A stretch of 64,000 bases of DNA. Source: Vibrio splendidus. GTDB lineage: Bacteria > Pseudomonadota > Gammaproteobacteria > Enterobacterales > Vibrionaceae. Position numbers and translations under genes: made by a program. Location of the stretch: the NCBI RefSeq assembly GCF_002873455.1, contig NZ_MCUN01000022.1, positions 1-64,000 of the forward strand, read 5' to 3'. The notes beneath the pieces are model-generated. The model worked only from the letters and a program-made list of their open reading frames with translations. It did not search any database and had not been told where the DNA came from. Below, in pieces: positions 24,953 through 33,343 of this stretch; positions within the stretch are counted from its first letter, which is position 1; each line of letters starts with the position of its first letter.

Positions 24953-26005
24953 ATGGAATATTCAAAACTAGGAAGTAGTCAAATTCCCGTTTCCCGAATC
25001 TGTCTTGGTAGCATGACTTGGGGGCTGCAAAATACTCAACAACAAGCTGACCAACAAATCGAATACTCGCTAAGCCAAGGTATTAACTTTATCGATACCG
25101 CAGAGATGTACGCGGTGCCACCTTCACCCGAGACCTACGGTAAAACGGAAGCGATTATTGGTAACTGGTTAGCTCGCAATCCGCAGCGCCGCCAAGAAGT
25201 CATCATCGCTAGCAAAATCGCAGGCCCTGGATTGCCTTGGGTTCGAGATGGCGGGCCAATCACGGGTGAAGCTGTAATTGCAGCGGTTGATGCTTCATTA
25301 GCGCGTTTACAAACGGACTATATCGACCTTTACCAACTGCATTGGCCAAACCGAACGACGCCTCACTTTGGCAAACATTTCCCGAATCATATTCGATTCA
25401 GTGATATCGACCGAAAGCAGCATGAAGCGGAGATGCTAGAGATCCTCCAAGCACTAGCGAGCTGCATTAAAGCGGGAAAAATCCGTCATGTTGGTTTGTC
25501 TGATGACACCACTTGGGGTATTAACACTTACCTTAAGCTCAGTGAGAAGCATGATTTACCGCGAATGGTCTCTATTCAGAATGAATTTAGCCTGCTGCAC
25601 GCGAAAGACTGGCCTTATTTGATTGAAAACTGTGTGCATGAAGACGTCGCCTACCTACCATGGTCACCGTTAGCAGCGGGCATGCTGAGTGGTAAATACA
25701 TTGATGGTGCTAGACCAGAAGGAAGCCGTTGGACCTACATGCAGCGTAAAGGTATTTTCCGCGACACTGCATCTGCCAATGAAGCCGTAAAAGGCTATGT
25801 TGAAGTGGCGAACACACATGGGTTTACACCGAGCCAACTGGCATTGGCATGGTGCAATCAAATTGATGGCGTGACTTCTACAATCATCGGCGCAACCACC
25901 ATGGAACAACTGAAAGAGAACGTAGCAGCGTTCAGCAAACCGTTGTCAGAAGAGATCCTTACCGATATCAACACCGTGTTTAAGCGCTACCCAGCTCCGT
26001 ATTAA
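24953..26005 (+). CDS. tas: Aldo/keto reductase, Tas family
   Basis: 350 aa from the ATG at 24953 (MEYSKLGSSQIPVS); an earlier in-frame ATG at 24911 adds 14 unconserved residues. NADPH-dependent TIM-barrel oxidoreductase, closely similar in layout to E. coli Tas (346 aa). Catalytic tetrad residues are visible: Asp and Tyr in FIDTAEMY (~47-54), Lys in IIASK (~85) and His in LYQLHWPNR (~125). VPPSPETYGKTE and TIIGATTMEQLKEN are Tas-like. The physiological substrate is not known. It is monocistronic, with a terminator at 26055. Confidence 0.92.
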   Translation: MEYSKLGSSQIPVSRICLGSMTWGLQNTQQQADQQIEYSLSQGINFIDTAEMYAVPPSPETYGKTEAIIGNWLARNPQRRQEVIIASKIAGPGLPWVRDGGPITGEAVIAAVDASLARLQTDYIDLYQLHWPNRTTPHFGKHFPNHIRFSDIDRKQHEAEMLEILQALASCIKAGKIRHVGLSDDTTWGINTYLKLSEKHDLPRMVSIQNEFSLLHAKDWPYLIENCVHEDVAYLPWSPLAAGMLSGKYIDGARPEGSRWTYMQRKGIFRDTASANEAVKGYVEVANTHGFTPSQLALAWCNQIDGVTSTIIGATTMEQLKENVAAFSKPLSEEILTDINTVFKRYPAPY

Positions 26006-26054
26006 GCTGTCAGTCCACCGGTTTTCTCAGTTCAGCTTGAGTAAATCCCATAAG

Positions 26055-26081
26055 AGCGCACTATTTAGTGCGCTTTTCTTT
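26055..26081 (+). terminator. Terminator of the Tas-like gene
   Basis: A 9-bp stem (26055-26063 with 26066-26074) is followed by TTTCTTTTT. Confidence 0.8.
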
Positions 26082-26186
26082 TTAAGTGGGTCGCTTTTGC
26101 TTTTTATGTGGATCGCATGAGTCATCACGCTTTTGGTTATCCAACCTTTGTTCTATAATGCGCGGGCTTATATCTAGGATAAAAAC

Positions 26187-26921
26187 ATGATTTCAAAAAA
26201 CCAATTAAAACTCCTTCGTGCTCTGGGCCAAAAGAAACAGCGTAAAGCCCACGGCCTGTTTCTAGTTCAAGGTGAAAAGAACGTTCTTGAGCTGTTCAAT
26301 AGTGACTTAGTCGTGAAAAACGTCTTTGCTACTGCTGATTTCCTATCTGAAAATCACGCATCACTGATTGAGTTTGATTGTGTTGAAGCTTCACTGGATG
26401 ACCTCACCAAAGCGAGTACTTTGGTGAGTAACAATGCGGCGATTGCTGTTGTTGAGATCCCAACGTTTGAATTACCAAAAGCTACTGGGTTAATGATTGC
26501 ACTGGATGGTGTATCTGATCCGGGCAACCTAGGTACGATTATTCGCGTCGCAGACTGGTATGGCATTAAGCATATCGTTGCGAGCAGCGATTGTGCAGAC
26601 CCATACAACCCGAAAACGATTAGCGCGACCATGGGCAGCTTTGGCCGAGTACATGTAAGCCAAACAGACTTACCTGAATACTTAGAGCAAGCGAACCTAC
26701 CTGTATACGGGGCGTTCTTAGAAGGCGAAAGTGTTCATAAGACGGAATTTACTGCCAACGGTATTTTACTGATGGGCAGTGAGTCTCACGGAATTCGTGA
26801 ACACGCCGCTAAATACGTGACTGATAAGATTACGATTCCAGCATTCGGTGGCGCAGAGTCTCTGAACGTAGCAATGGCGACAGGCATCATTCTCGACAAC
26901 ATGCGTCGTCAACATAGCTAA
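26187..26921 (+). CDS. TrmH-family RNA 2'-O-methyltransferase (SpoU)
   Basis: 244 aa. SPOUT-class methyltransferase that transfers a methyl group from S-adenosylmethionine to a ribose 2'-OH in rRNA or tRNA. The N-terminal substrate-binding domain (residues ~1-95, KKQRKAHGLFLVQGEKNVLEL) precedes the knotted catalytic domain. Motif 1 is DPGNLGTIIRVADW (~112-125), motif 2 LLMGSESHGI (~193-202) and motif 3 IPAFGGAESLNVAMATGI (~217-234). The actual target nucleotide is not readable. The ATG follows AGGATAAAA. It is convergent with the ferredoxin gene. Confidence 0.93.
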   Translation: MISKNQLKLLRALGQKKQRKAHGLFLVQGEKNVLELFNSDLVVKNVFATADFLSENHASLIEFDCVEASLDDLTKASTLVSNNAAIAVVEIPTFELPKATGLMIALDGVSDPGNLGTIIRVADWYGIKHIVASSDCADPYNPKTISATMGSFGRVHVSQTDLPEYLEQANLPVYGAFLEGESVHKTEFTANGILLMGSESHGIREHAAKYVTDKITIPAFGGAESLNVAMATGIILDNMRRQHS

Positions 26922-26962
26922 ATCTCACTAACTAACGAGCCAATCGACAGTGTTCAGATATT

Positions 26963-26998
26963 AAAAAAGGCGTATTGATCAAATCAGTACGCCTTTTT
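26963..26998. terminator. Bidirectional terminator between trmH-like and ferredoxin genes
   Basis: A 16-bp stem with one G-T pair runs from AAAAAGGCGTA (26964-26974) to TACGCCTTTTT (26988-26998), closed by TGAT-CAA-ATCA. A and T runs flank it. Confidence 0.9.
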
Positions 26999-27018
26999 AT
27001 TTGAGTTCTTTTCAACAA

Positions 27019-27342
27019 TTACTTTTCTAGCATTGCCAACTTATCAGACACACCATTCCACTTTTCAGCGTCATCCATTGGTGCTTTTACTTCCGTCTGT
27101 ACCGGCCAGATCTCAGCAAGCTCTGCATTCACTTCAATAAAAATCTTTTGGTCTTCTGGCAGTTCATCTTCTTGGAAGATCGCTTGAGCGTCACATTCAG
27201 GTACACACAACCCACAATCAATGCATTCGATTGGGTTTATTACCATGAAATTCGGACCTTCATGGAACGCATCTGCGGGGCACACCGCCACACAGTCTGT
27301 GTATTTACATTGGATACAATTATCGCCTACGACAAATGCCAT
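27019..27342 (-). CDS. fdxA: 7Fe-8S ferredoxin (FdxA type)
   Basis: 107 aa. Electron carrier with one [3Fe-4S] and one [4Fe-4S] cluster. The N-terminal cysteines are in NCIQCKYTDCVAVCP (~8-22), with spacing CxxCxxxxCxxxCP characteristic of the 7Fe type. The second cluster motif is CIDCGLCVPEC (~40-50). The remaining ~55 residues form the usual C-terminal extension. It is divergent from the large FAD dehydrogenase at 27597; a functional redox link is possible but not shown. Confidence 0.94.
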   Translation of the reverse strand: MAFVVGDNCIQCKYTDCVAVCPADAFHEGPNFMVINPIECIDCGLCVPECDAQAIFQEDELPEDQKIFIEVNAELAEIWPVQTEVKAPMDDAEKWNGVSDKLAMLEK

Positions 27343-27596
27343 GATGCTCTGCTCTATAAGTTAGTCAAAATTGAAGAATGGGGGATAATACTCATCCCAA
27401 AGCAAAATTCAACATCATACAGCTCTAATATCGAGTCTATTTGCTCCATGCTTCCAAATTAGTATGACAGATAAATCAATTTCTCGTAAAATGCGCGCCA
27501 TTGTGAGCTTATCGCTTCTTTCAACATCAGTGTTTACATAAAGCTCTGCGTTTAGAAGTGGTCTAGCTAAGACACCTATAAAAACGAGACATCAAA

Positions 27597-29228
27597 ATGA
27601 TACGTTTAACCGAAATTAAACTCCCACTAGACCATGAAGAGTCAGCCATCCAAGACGCTATTGAAGCGAAACTTGGTATTAACGCTGATCAGGTACTTTC
27701 TTTTAATATCTTTAAACGTGGCTACGATGCTCGTAAGAAATCAAAAATCTTACTTATCTACACGCTTGATGTTCTCGTTGAAGACGAAGCTGAGTTGTTA
27801 GAGCAATTCATTAGCGACCCGCACGTAAAAGTAACTCCTGACATGGAGTACAAATTCGTGGCTAAAGCAGTTGAGAACCAAACTGAGCGCCCTGTCGTTA
27901 TCGGCTTTGGCCCTTGTGGTCTGTTCGCTGGCCTAGTGCTTGCTCAAATGGGCTTCAACCCAATCATCGTTGAGCGTGGCAAAGAAGTTCGTGAGCGCAC
28001 TAAAGATACCTTTGGTTTCTGGCGTAAGCGTACTCTGAACACAGAATCAAACGTACAGTTTGGTGAAGGCGGTGCTGGTACATTCTCTGACGGTAAACTT
28101 TACAGCCAAGTAAAGGATCCAAAGCACTACGGCCGTAAAGTAATCGAAGAATTCGTTGCAGCTGGCGCACCAGAAGAGATTCTATACGTAAGTAAGCCGC
28201 ACATCGGTACCTTCAAACTGGTTACTATGATCGAAAAGATGCGTGCTTCTATCATTGAACTCGGCGGTGAAATCCGTTTCAGCACTCGCGTAGACGACGT
28301 TCATATGGAAGACGGTCAAATCACAGGCTTGACGCTTTCTAACGGTGAAGAGATTAAATCTCGTCACGTAGTACTGGCTGTTGGCCACAGTGCTCGTGAT
28401 ACGTTTGAAATGCTGCACGAACGTGGCGTTTACATGGAAGCTAAGCCTTTCTCTGTTGGTTTCCGTATCGAACACAAGCAAGCAATGATCGATGAAGCTC
28501 GCTTCGGTAAGAACGCAGGCAACCCTATTCTAGGTGCAGCGGACTACAAACTCGTTCACCACTGTAAGAATGGCCGCACTGTATACAGCTTTTGTATGTG
28601 CCCAGGTGGCACTGTGGTTGCAGCGACTTCTGAAGAAGGCCGCGTAGTAACCAACGGAATGAGCCAATACTCTCGTGCAGAACGCAACGCAAACAGCGCT
28701 ATCGTTGTAGGTATCGACCCTGAACGTGATTACCCAGGCGACGCACTTGCAGGTATCCGTTTACAGCGTGAATTAGAAAGTGCCGCTTATGTTCTAGGTG
28801 GCGAGAACTACGATGCTCCTGCACAGAAAATCGGTGACTTCCTGAAAGGTCGCGATCCAAGTGAAATCGGTGAAGTAAAACCATCATTCACACCGGGCAT
28901 CCACCTAACAGACATTTCAAAAGCGCTACCTGATTTTGCTATCGAAGCAATTCGTGAAGCAATCCCAGCGTTCGAGAAGAAGATCAAAGGCTTCTCTACG
29001 CCAGACGGTCTATTAACAGGTGTAGAGACGCGTACGTCTTCTCCTGTCTGCATCAAGCGTGGCAAAGACTACCAAAGCATCAACTTAAAGGGCTTCTTCC
29101 CTGCAGGTGAAGGCGCAGGCTACGCTGGCGGTATCCTATCTGCTGGTATCGACGGTATTAAGGCTGCGGAAGCGCTAGCACTGTCTATGGTAGAACAGAA
29201 CCAAGCTGAGAAGATTGAGATCGCTTAA
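27597..29228 (+). CDS. FAD-dependent dehydrogenase (COG2509 type)
   Basis: 543 aa. Uncharacterised flavoprotein family. A ~95-residue N-terminal domain (IRLTEIKLPLDHEESAIQDAI) precedes an FAD-binding Rossmann motif VVIGFGPCGLFAGLVLAQMG (~100-119), then ERG, the QFGEGGAGTFSDGKL segment (~145-160) and a C-terminal FAD-binding GEGAGYAGGILSAGIDGIKAAEAL (~502-525). Members use a flavin for an oxidation or reduction whose substrate is unknown. The ATG follows the 253-bp gap shared with fdxA. Terminator at 29272. Confidence 0.92.
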   Translation: MIRLTEIKLPLDHEESAIQDAIEAKLGINADQVLSFNIFKRGYDARKKSKILLIYTLDVLVEDEAELLEQFISDPHVKVTPDMEYKFVAKAVENQTERPVVIGFGPCGLFAGLVLAQMGFNPIIVERGKEVRERTKDTFGFWRKRTLNTESNVQFGEGGAGTFSDGKLYSQVKDPKHYGRKVIEEFVAAGAPEEILYVSKPHIGTFKLVTMIEKMRASIIELGGEIRFSTRVDDVHMEDGQITGLTLSNGEEIKSRHVVLAVGHSARDTFEMLHERGVYMEAKPFSVGFRIEHKQAMIDEARFGKNAGNPILGAADYKLVHHCKNGRTVYSFCMCPGGTVVAATSEEGRVVTNGMSQYSRAERNANSAIVVGIDPERDYPGDALAGIRLQRELESAAYVLGGENYDAPAQKIGDFLKGRDPSEIGEVKPSFTPGIHLTDISKALPDFAIEAIREAIPAFEKKIKGFSTPDGLLTGVETRTSSPVCIKRGKDYQSINLKGFFPAGEGAGYAGGILSAGIDGIKAAEALALSMVEQNQAEKIEIA

Positions 29229-29271
29229 GGGCTTTCGATAAAGCAAAGCTAGATCGCGGTCAGTTAAAAAC

Positions 29272-29307
29272 AAAAATCCAGTGTCTTGTAGATACTGGAT
29301 TTTTTTA
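29272..29307 (+). terminator. Terminator of the FAD dehydrogenase gene
   Basis: AAAAATCCAGT (29272-29282) pairs with ACTGGATTTTT (29294-29304), followed by further T residues. Confidence 0.85.
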
Positions 29308-29424
29308 TGTGCATGTTACTAGCGGTACACAAGCAACATGGTAGAATGCCGCCATTAATCTTATCCTTGTATAAGATTGTTGAACCTTTCCATCGCTATT
29401 TAGCCAAATCATACCGAGAAACTT

Positions 29425-30621
29425 ATGCCATTTTCCAAGCTTGGATTAAGCTCACCTATTGTTAAAGCCGTTGCAAAACAAGGCTATGAAAAGCCAACCT
29501 CTATTCAAGAAAAAGCAATTCCGATTGTGCTTTCTGGTAAGAACCTAATTGCTGCTGCACAAACAGGTACAGGTAAAACTGCGAGCTTTGTTCTCCCTAT
29601 CTTAGAAATGCTAAGTAAAGGTGAAACACAACGTAAAAAACGTATTCGTGCTGTTATTCTAACACCAACTCGCGAACTTGCGATTCAGGTTGAACAGAAC
29701 ATTACCAAGTACGCGAAGTTCCTAAACCTGACATCATTAGCGATGTACGGTGGCGTGTCTTACCAGCATCAAAAAGACCGCTTGATCGAAGGTGTCGATA
29801 TTCTTGTAGCAACCCCAGGTCGCTTGATCGATATGTACGGACAACGTGCCGTTCACTTTGATGAAGTCGAAGTACTGGTTCTTGATGAAGCCGACCGCAT
29901 GCTAGACATGGGTTTCATCGAAGACATCAACAAGATCATCGCGCGTTTGCCACAAAACATTCAAAACCTGTTGTTCTCAGCAACGCTATCAACGCCAGTT
30001 CGTGCGCTAGCAAAAAGTGCAATCAGTGAAGCTGAAGAGATTTCAATTGCCAAAACTGACGCTTCTAAAGCAAACATCGAACAATGGCTAGTTACTGTAG
30101 ATAAAGACCGCAAGTCAGCACTATTAAGCCACATGATCACTGACGGTGAGTGGGACCAAGCGCTTATCTTTATCGAGACTAAGCATGGCGCAGCTAAGTT
30201 GGTTGCTCAACTTGAAAAGCGTGGTATAGAAGCGGAAGCTTTCCACAGTGGACGTAGCCAAGCGATTCGTGAAAAAATTCTGGCTGATTTCAAAAAAGGT
30301 CGTCTAAAGTATCTAGTTGCGACAGGTGTTGCTGCTCGTGGTATCGATATCGATAACTTAAGCCGCGTAGTGAACTACGACATCCCATTCCCTGCGGACG
30401 ACTATGTTCACCGTATTGGTCGTACTGGCCGTGCTGATGCATCTGGTGAAGCGATCTCTTTCCTATCGAAAGACAACTTCAAAAACCTGTGCATTATCGA
30501 AAAACGTCTTGGTCACTTGATTGAGCGTCGCGTAGTTGAAGGTTTCGAACCACGTAAAGAAGTACCAATCTCTGTATTGAACTTCGTGCCTAAAAAGAAA
30601 AGAGAACAGCAACAAGACTAA
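29425..30621 (+). CDS. rhlE: DEAD-box RNA helicase, RhlE type
   Basis: 398 aa. ATP-dependent RNA helicase with all core motifs: Q-motif KPTSIQEKAIP (~22-32), AAAQTGTGKTASF, LTPTRELAIQ, TPGRLIDMY, LVLDEADRMLDMGF, LFSATLS, ATGVAARGIDIDNL and YVHRIGRTGRA. The C-terminal extension is short (~50 residues, ending in a basic KKKREQQ tail), typical of compact RhlE-like helicases in Vibrio. RhlE acts in ribosome maturation and RNA turnover. It is the second of three DEAD-box genes within 27 kb. The terminator at 30675 follows. Confidence 0.92.
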   Translation: MPFSKLGLSSPIVKAVAKQGYEKPTSIQEKAIPIVLSGKNLIAAAQTGTGKTASFVLPILEMLSKGETQRKKRIRAVILTPTRELAIQVEQNITKYAKFLNLTSLAMYGGVSYQHQKDRLIEGVDILVATPGRLIDMYGQRAVHFDEVEVLVLDEADRMLDMGFIEDINKIIARLPQNIQNLLFSATLSTPVRALAKSAISEAEEISIAKTDASKANIEQWLVTVDKDRKSALLSHMITDGEWDQALIFIETKHGAAKLVAQLEKRGIEAEAFHSGRSQAIREKILADFKKGRLKYLVATGVAARGIDIDNLSRVVNYDIPFPADDYVHRIGRTGRADASGEAISFLSKDNFKNLCIIEKRLGHLIERRVVEGFEPRKEVPISVLNFVPKKKREQQQD

Positions 30622-30674
30622 GTAATTTCAGCAACAGAAAATGTAAAAGTCGCGTTAGCCAACACAAAAATAAG

Positions 30675-30700
30675 ACGAAGCCAAATGTGGCTTCGTTTTG
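30675..30700 (+). terminator. Terminator of the RhlE-like gene
   Basis: ACGAAGCCA (30675-30683) pairs with TGGCTTCGT (30688-30696) around AATG, followed by a short T run. Confidence 0.8.
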
Positions 30701-30734
30701 TTCTTTGAAATACATATCAAGTTGAGGCAATAAG

Positions 30735-31157
30735 ATGATCACTCCTATCGCAACGAGATTAACCCGCGGGCAAGATCTAAAGCTTGAGATCCAAAAGCTT
30801 GTGACAGCACACAATATCTCGGCAGGCTCTGTCGCATCGTGTGTCGGGTGCGTGTCTCAACTCAATATTCGTCTGGCCAATGCGAACAACACCAAGCTAA
30901 TCAAAGCTCCATTCGAAATCGTATCTGTGATGGCAACGCTAACCCCAAACCACCAGCATGTTCATATATCCGTTGCCGATGAGAATGGCAATGTGATTGG
31001 TGGGCATCTGCTGGAGGAAACGATCATCGCCACCACCGCTGAATTGATTGTTCATCGCTACGATACTTTGACCTTCAACAGAGAGCATGATGATTCGACG
31101 GGTTACACTGAGCTCACTGTCAGTAGCAATACGCAACAGAACAGCAACGCGCAATAG
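30735..31157 (+). CDS. PPC/DUF296-domain protein
   Basis: 140 aa. The PPC (DUF296) domain fills residues ~1-125: ATRLTRGQDLKLEIQKLV, then SVASCVGCVSQLNIRLAN and a His-rich segment NHQHVHISVADENGNVIGGHLLE (~74-96). In plants the fold is joined to AT-hook DNA-binding motifs; stand-alone bacterial versions have no established activity, and no AT-hook is present here. The protein is a probable trimer by family. The last residues and the TAG stop lie in an 18-bp tandem repeat (31125-31178). It is followed closely by the DnaQ-like gene (88 bp). Confidence 0.9.
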   Translation: MITPIATRLTRGQDLKLEIQKLVTAHNISAGSVASCVGCVSQLNIRLANANNTKLIKAPFEIVSVMATLTPNHQHVHISVADENGNVIGGHLLEETIIATTAELIVHRYDTLTFNREHDDSTGYTELTVSSNTQQNSNAQ

Positions 31158-31178
31158 AACAACAACACGCAATAGATT
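31125..31178. repeat. Three 18-bp tandem repeats spanning the PPC-gene stop codon
   Basis: AGCAATACGCAACAGAAC (31125-31142), AGCAACGCGCAATAGAAC (31143-31160) and AACAACACGCAATAGATT (31161-31178). The TAG in unit 2 is the stop codon; unit 1 has CAG at the matching place. Because the period is six codons, the repeated TAG of unit 3 is in the same frame. Confidence 0.9.
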
Positions 31179-31245
31179 GACCCATAGCAACACCAAGCGA
31201 TCCATATAAAGCAATACAACTAAATAAATAGTATTAGGAAACACG

Positions 31246-31869
31246 ATGGCTCCAAACTCCGCAGACTCCGTTATCGTTCTCGATTTCGAAACCACAGGCT
31301 TATCACCAAACATGGGTGACCGAGCGATTGAAATCGGTGCGGTTAAATTAGTTAACGGCGAAGTCGTCGACACCTTTCAGCAGCTCATGAACCCGGGATT
31401 TCGCGTTAGTGGATTCATTGAAAGCTATACCGGGATCAGTAACCGCATGTTAAGCACTGCGGCCAGTTGCAGTGAAGTAATGGGTGAGTTTGCAGACTTT
31501 ATCCAAGGCAGCCAACTTGTTGCTCACAATGCGTCGTTTGATAAGCGCTTTCTCGATGCGGAATTAGACTTTATTGGCCGAGACTATACGGGCAAGTTCG
31601 CTTGCTCAATGTTGATTGCTCGCCGTCTAATCCAAGACGCACCGACTCATAAGCTAGGCGACCTTGTGCGTTTTAAAAACATCGACAACGACGGTACTTT
31701 CCACAGAGCGTTAGCCGATTCGGAAATGACAGCACGGTTATGGTTATTGATGATTGACGAACTGCAAAGTGATCACGGTATTCAACAACCGAGCTTTCAA
31801 CTGATGCAGAAGATATCTAAGACCGCTAAAGGCTCGATTCCAAAACTGCTGATGAGTAACAGAGGCTAA
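31246..31869 (+). CDS. DnaQ-like 3'-5' exonuclease (DEDDh)
   Basis: 207 aa. Exonuclease fold of the DnaQ/DNA polymerase III epsilon family. Exo I is VLDFETTGL (Asp and Glu, ~11-19), exo II is LVAHNASFDKRFL (~93-105) and exo III is FHRALADSEMTA (~151-162), so the DEDDh residues are present. It probably trims DNA or RNA 3' ends. It is shorter than the replicative DnaQ and lacks an obvious polymerase-clamp motif. It may be co-transcribed with the PPC gene upstream. It is convergent with the DUF6279 gene. Confidence 0.92.
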   Translation: MAPNSADSVIVLDFETTGLSPNMGDRAIEIGAVKLVNGEVVDTFQQLMNPGFRVSGFIESYTGISNRMLSTAASCSEVMGEFADFIQGSQLVAHNASFDKRFLDAELDFIGRDYTGKFACSMLIARRLIQDAPTHKLGDLVRFKNIDNDGTFHRALADSEMTARLWLLMIDELQSDHGIQQPSFQLMQKISKTAKGSIPKLLMSNRG

Positions 31870-31898
31870 CTCTCTGCATTCGGTTTGGGGTTTGTCAG

Positions 31899-31927
31899 AA
31901 GGCTAGTAGCAAACAGTCACTAGCCTT
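31899..31927. terminator. Hairpin between convergent DnaQ-like and DUF6279 genes
   Basis: AAGGCTAGT (31899-31907) pairs with ACTAGCCTT (31919-31927) across 11 nt. There is no long T tract, so terminator strength is doubtful. Confidence 0.55.
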
Positions 31928-31939
31928 AATATAGCTACC

Positions 31940-32776
31940 CTACTCCTGCAGTGACACTAACGTCGTCTTGAGGCTTTCTAGCTCACTCATAAAATAAGCC
32001 CATTGTTTATCACTGCTCACTGCGGCGATATCCACCAAGAACTTCGCTGATGTTTGCATATTCTTATCAAGCTTAGACTCCAGTTCTTGCGGATAATAAT
32101 CTTCATTGTTCAAAAGTAGCTTCATAATAATTGGCTGTGCAATATGTAAATCGGTCTTCTTTTGCATAAGTATCGTTAGGTCTTGATACGTATTATTTTG
32201 ATATTGTCGCCAGCTGTCGTTAGTATTTACCCACTCTTGAGACCAAGTCAAAATAATCTGTTTCTGCTCTTTCGATACCGACCCGAGCCATCGCTCTAGC
32301 CTATATTCTACTCGACTTTGATACCGTTCTCTCGAATCTTCATCATTCAATGATAATCTTTCTTCGTAATACTCTTGCTGCTTTTCTCTAAAGTTCTTTA
32401 AGAATTCGTTATCTTGCTCAGGGGTAAGCTGCATACTTAATGCGTAAATATCGGGAGCGAACTTATTTACGATCGAGCGAATATGATTTTTAGTTTGTTC
32501 ACTTTGACCAACGATAAAAGCTGAATTCATATCCAATCTATCTACCTTTTGAATCGCTTCTAGTTGCGAAACATACAGAGGTAGCTGAGTTTCTTTATGC
32601 CATTTCTGTAATATATCTAATCGTTCTTCAAGCTCTGACTCTTGGCTATTTGAGAGGGAGACAAAATCTTCTATATAGCTAACGACAAACCAGTTTATAT
32701 TGTTATAGGCGAACTTCGTCCCACACCCAGAAAATAGAAAACACATCAATAATACTAGCCAACGGCACTTTCTCAT
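31940..32776 (-). CDS. DUF6279-type lipoprotein
   Basis: 278 aa. An N-terminal lipoprotein signal (WLVLLMCFLFSGC) has its lipobox Cys at ~19. The mature part is predominantly helical and acidic, with Gln, Glu, Lys and Tyr-rich heptads (EFLKNFREKQQEYYEERLSL). This matches the DUF6279 family of gamma-proteobacterial lipoproteins that start the mature sequence with the YNNINWFVVSYIEDFVSL type of segment. The function is unknown; it is likely outer-membrane bound and periplasmic. It is monocistronic and followed by the hairpin at 31899. Confidence 0.85.
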   Translation of the reverse strand: MRKCRWLVLLMCFLFSGCGTKFAYNNINWFVVSYIEDFVSLSNSQESELEERLDILQKWHKETQLPLYVSQLEAIQKVDRLDMNSAFIVGQSEQTKNHIRSIVNKFAPDIYALSMQLTPEQDNEFLKNFREKQQEYYEERLSLNDEDSRERYQSRVEYRLERWLGSVSKEQKQIILTWSQEWVNTNDSWRQYQNNTYQDLTILMQKKTDLHIAQPIIMKLLLNNEDYYPQELESKLDKNMQTSAKFLVDIAAVSSDKQWAYFMSELESLKTTLVSLQE

Positions 32777-33054
32777 TACACCCTCTCACACACTTTCTAA
32801 ACAACAAATTCCAAAACGATCTTACTAACGTAAACTCTAGCTCTTATAAACCTAGCTCAAACGGACAGTGGCCGTAGAAATTTGAGATAAATTGAGACTC
32901 AGACTTGCTAATCTAGCTATTTCGGCAAATGATTAAACTAAAAATAATTAATGGCAGTGATGTAACTTGATTTTTATTGCTCATTTGATGTAAAGGAACC
33001 CTATAAACGAATGGTTTATTTATTTTCAAATGATTAATATTTGGGAGGTAAGCT

Positions 33055-33228
33055 ATGGCCGCTACTCCTCATTATACAAGCGAGTTAGAGTACGAGCTTT
33101 GTTATTTTGACGATGGAAGACTAACCACAATTACGATATCCGCTAATAATCGACAGGAAGCGATGACTTGGTATCTTAGTGAAGGGAAACATATCAACGA
33201 TATTTATTCGCTCAGACCTGACGAATAA
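33055..33228 (+). CDS. Small hypothetical protein, 57 aa
   Basis: A 57-codon frame from ATG 33055 to TAA 33226-33228, with a near-consensus ribosome binding site GGGAGG 6 nt before the start. The product begins MAATPHYTSELEYELCYFDDG and contains TITISANNRQEAMTWYLSEG, a beta-beta-alpha-like pattern seen in small stand-alone domains. It is cytoplasmic, with no membrane helix. No family is recognised. It lies alone between the DUF6279 and dbpA genes. The strong RBS and coherent composition support a real gene. Confidence 0.7.
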   Translation: MAATPHYTSELEYELCYFDDGRLTTITISANNRQEAMTWYLSEGKHINDIYSLRPDE

Positions 33229-33343
33229 TTGTGTTCTGGAGTTAACCTTGGCAAGAAAGCCTAGGTTAAAGAGTTGTGGAGAACCCTTTACTGCGGCATC
33301 GTTAACAAGACAGACACTTACAGTAAAGGGAGACAATCTCGAA

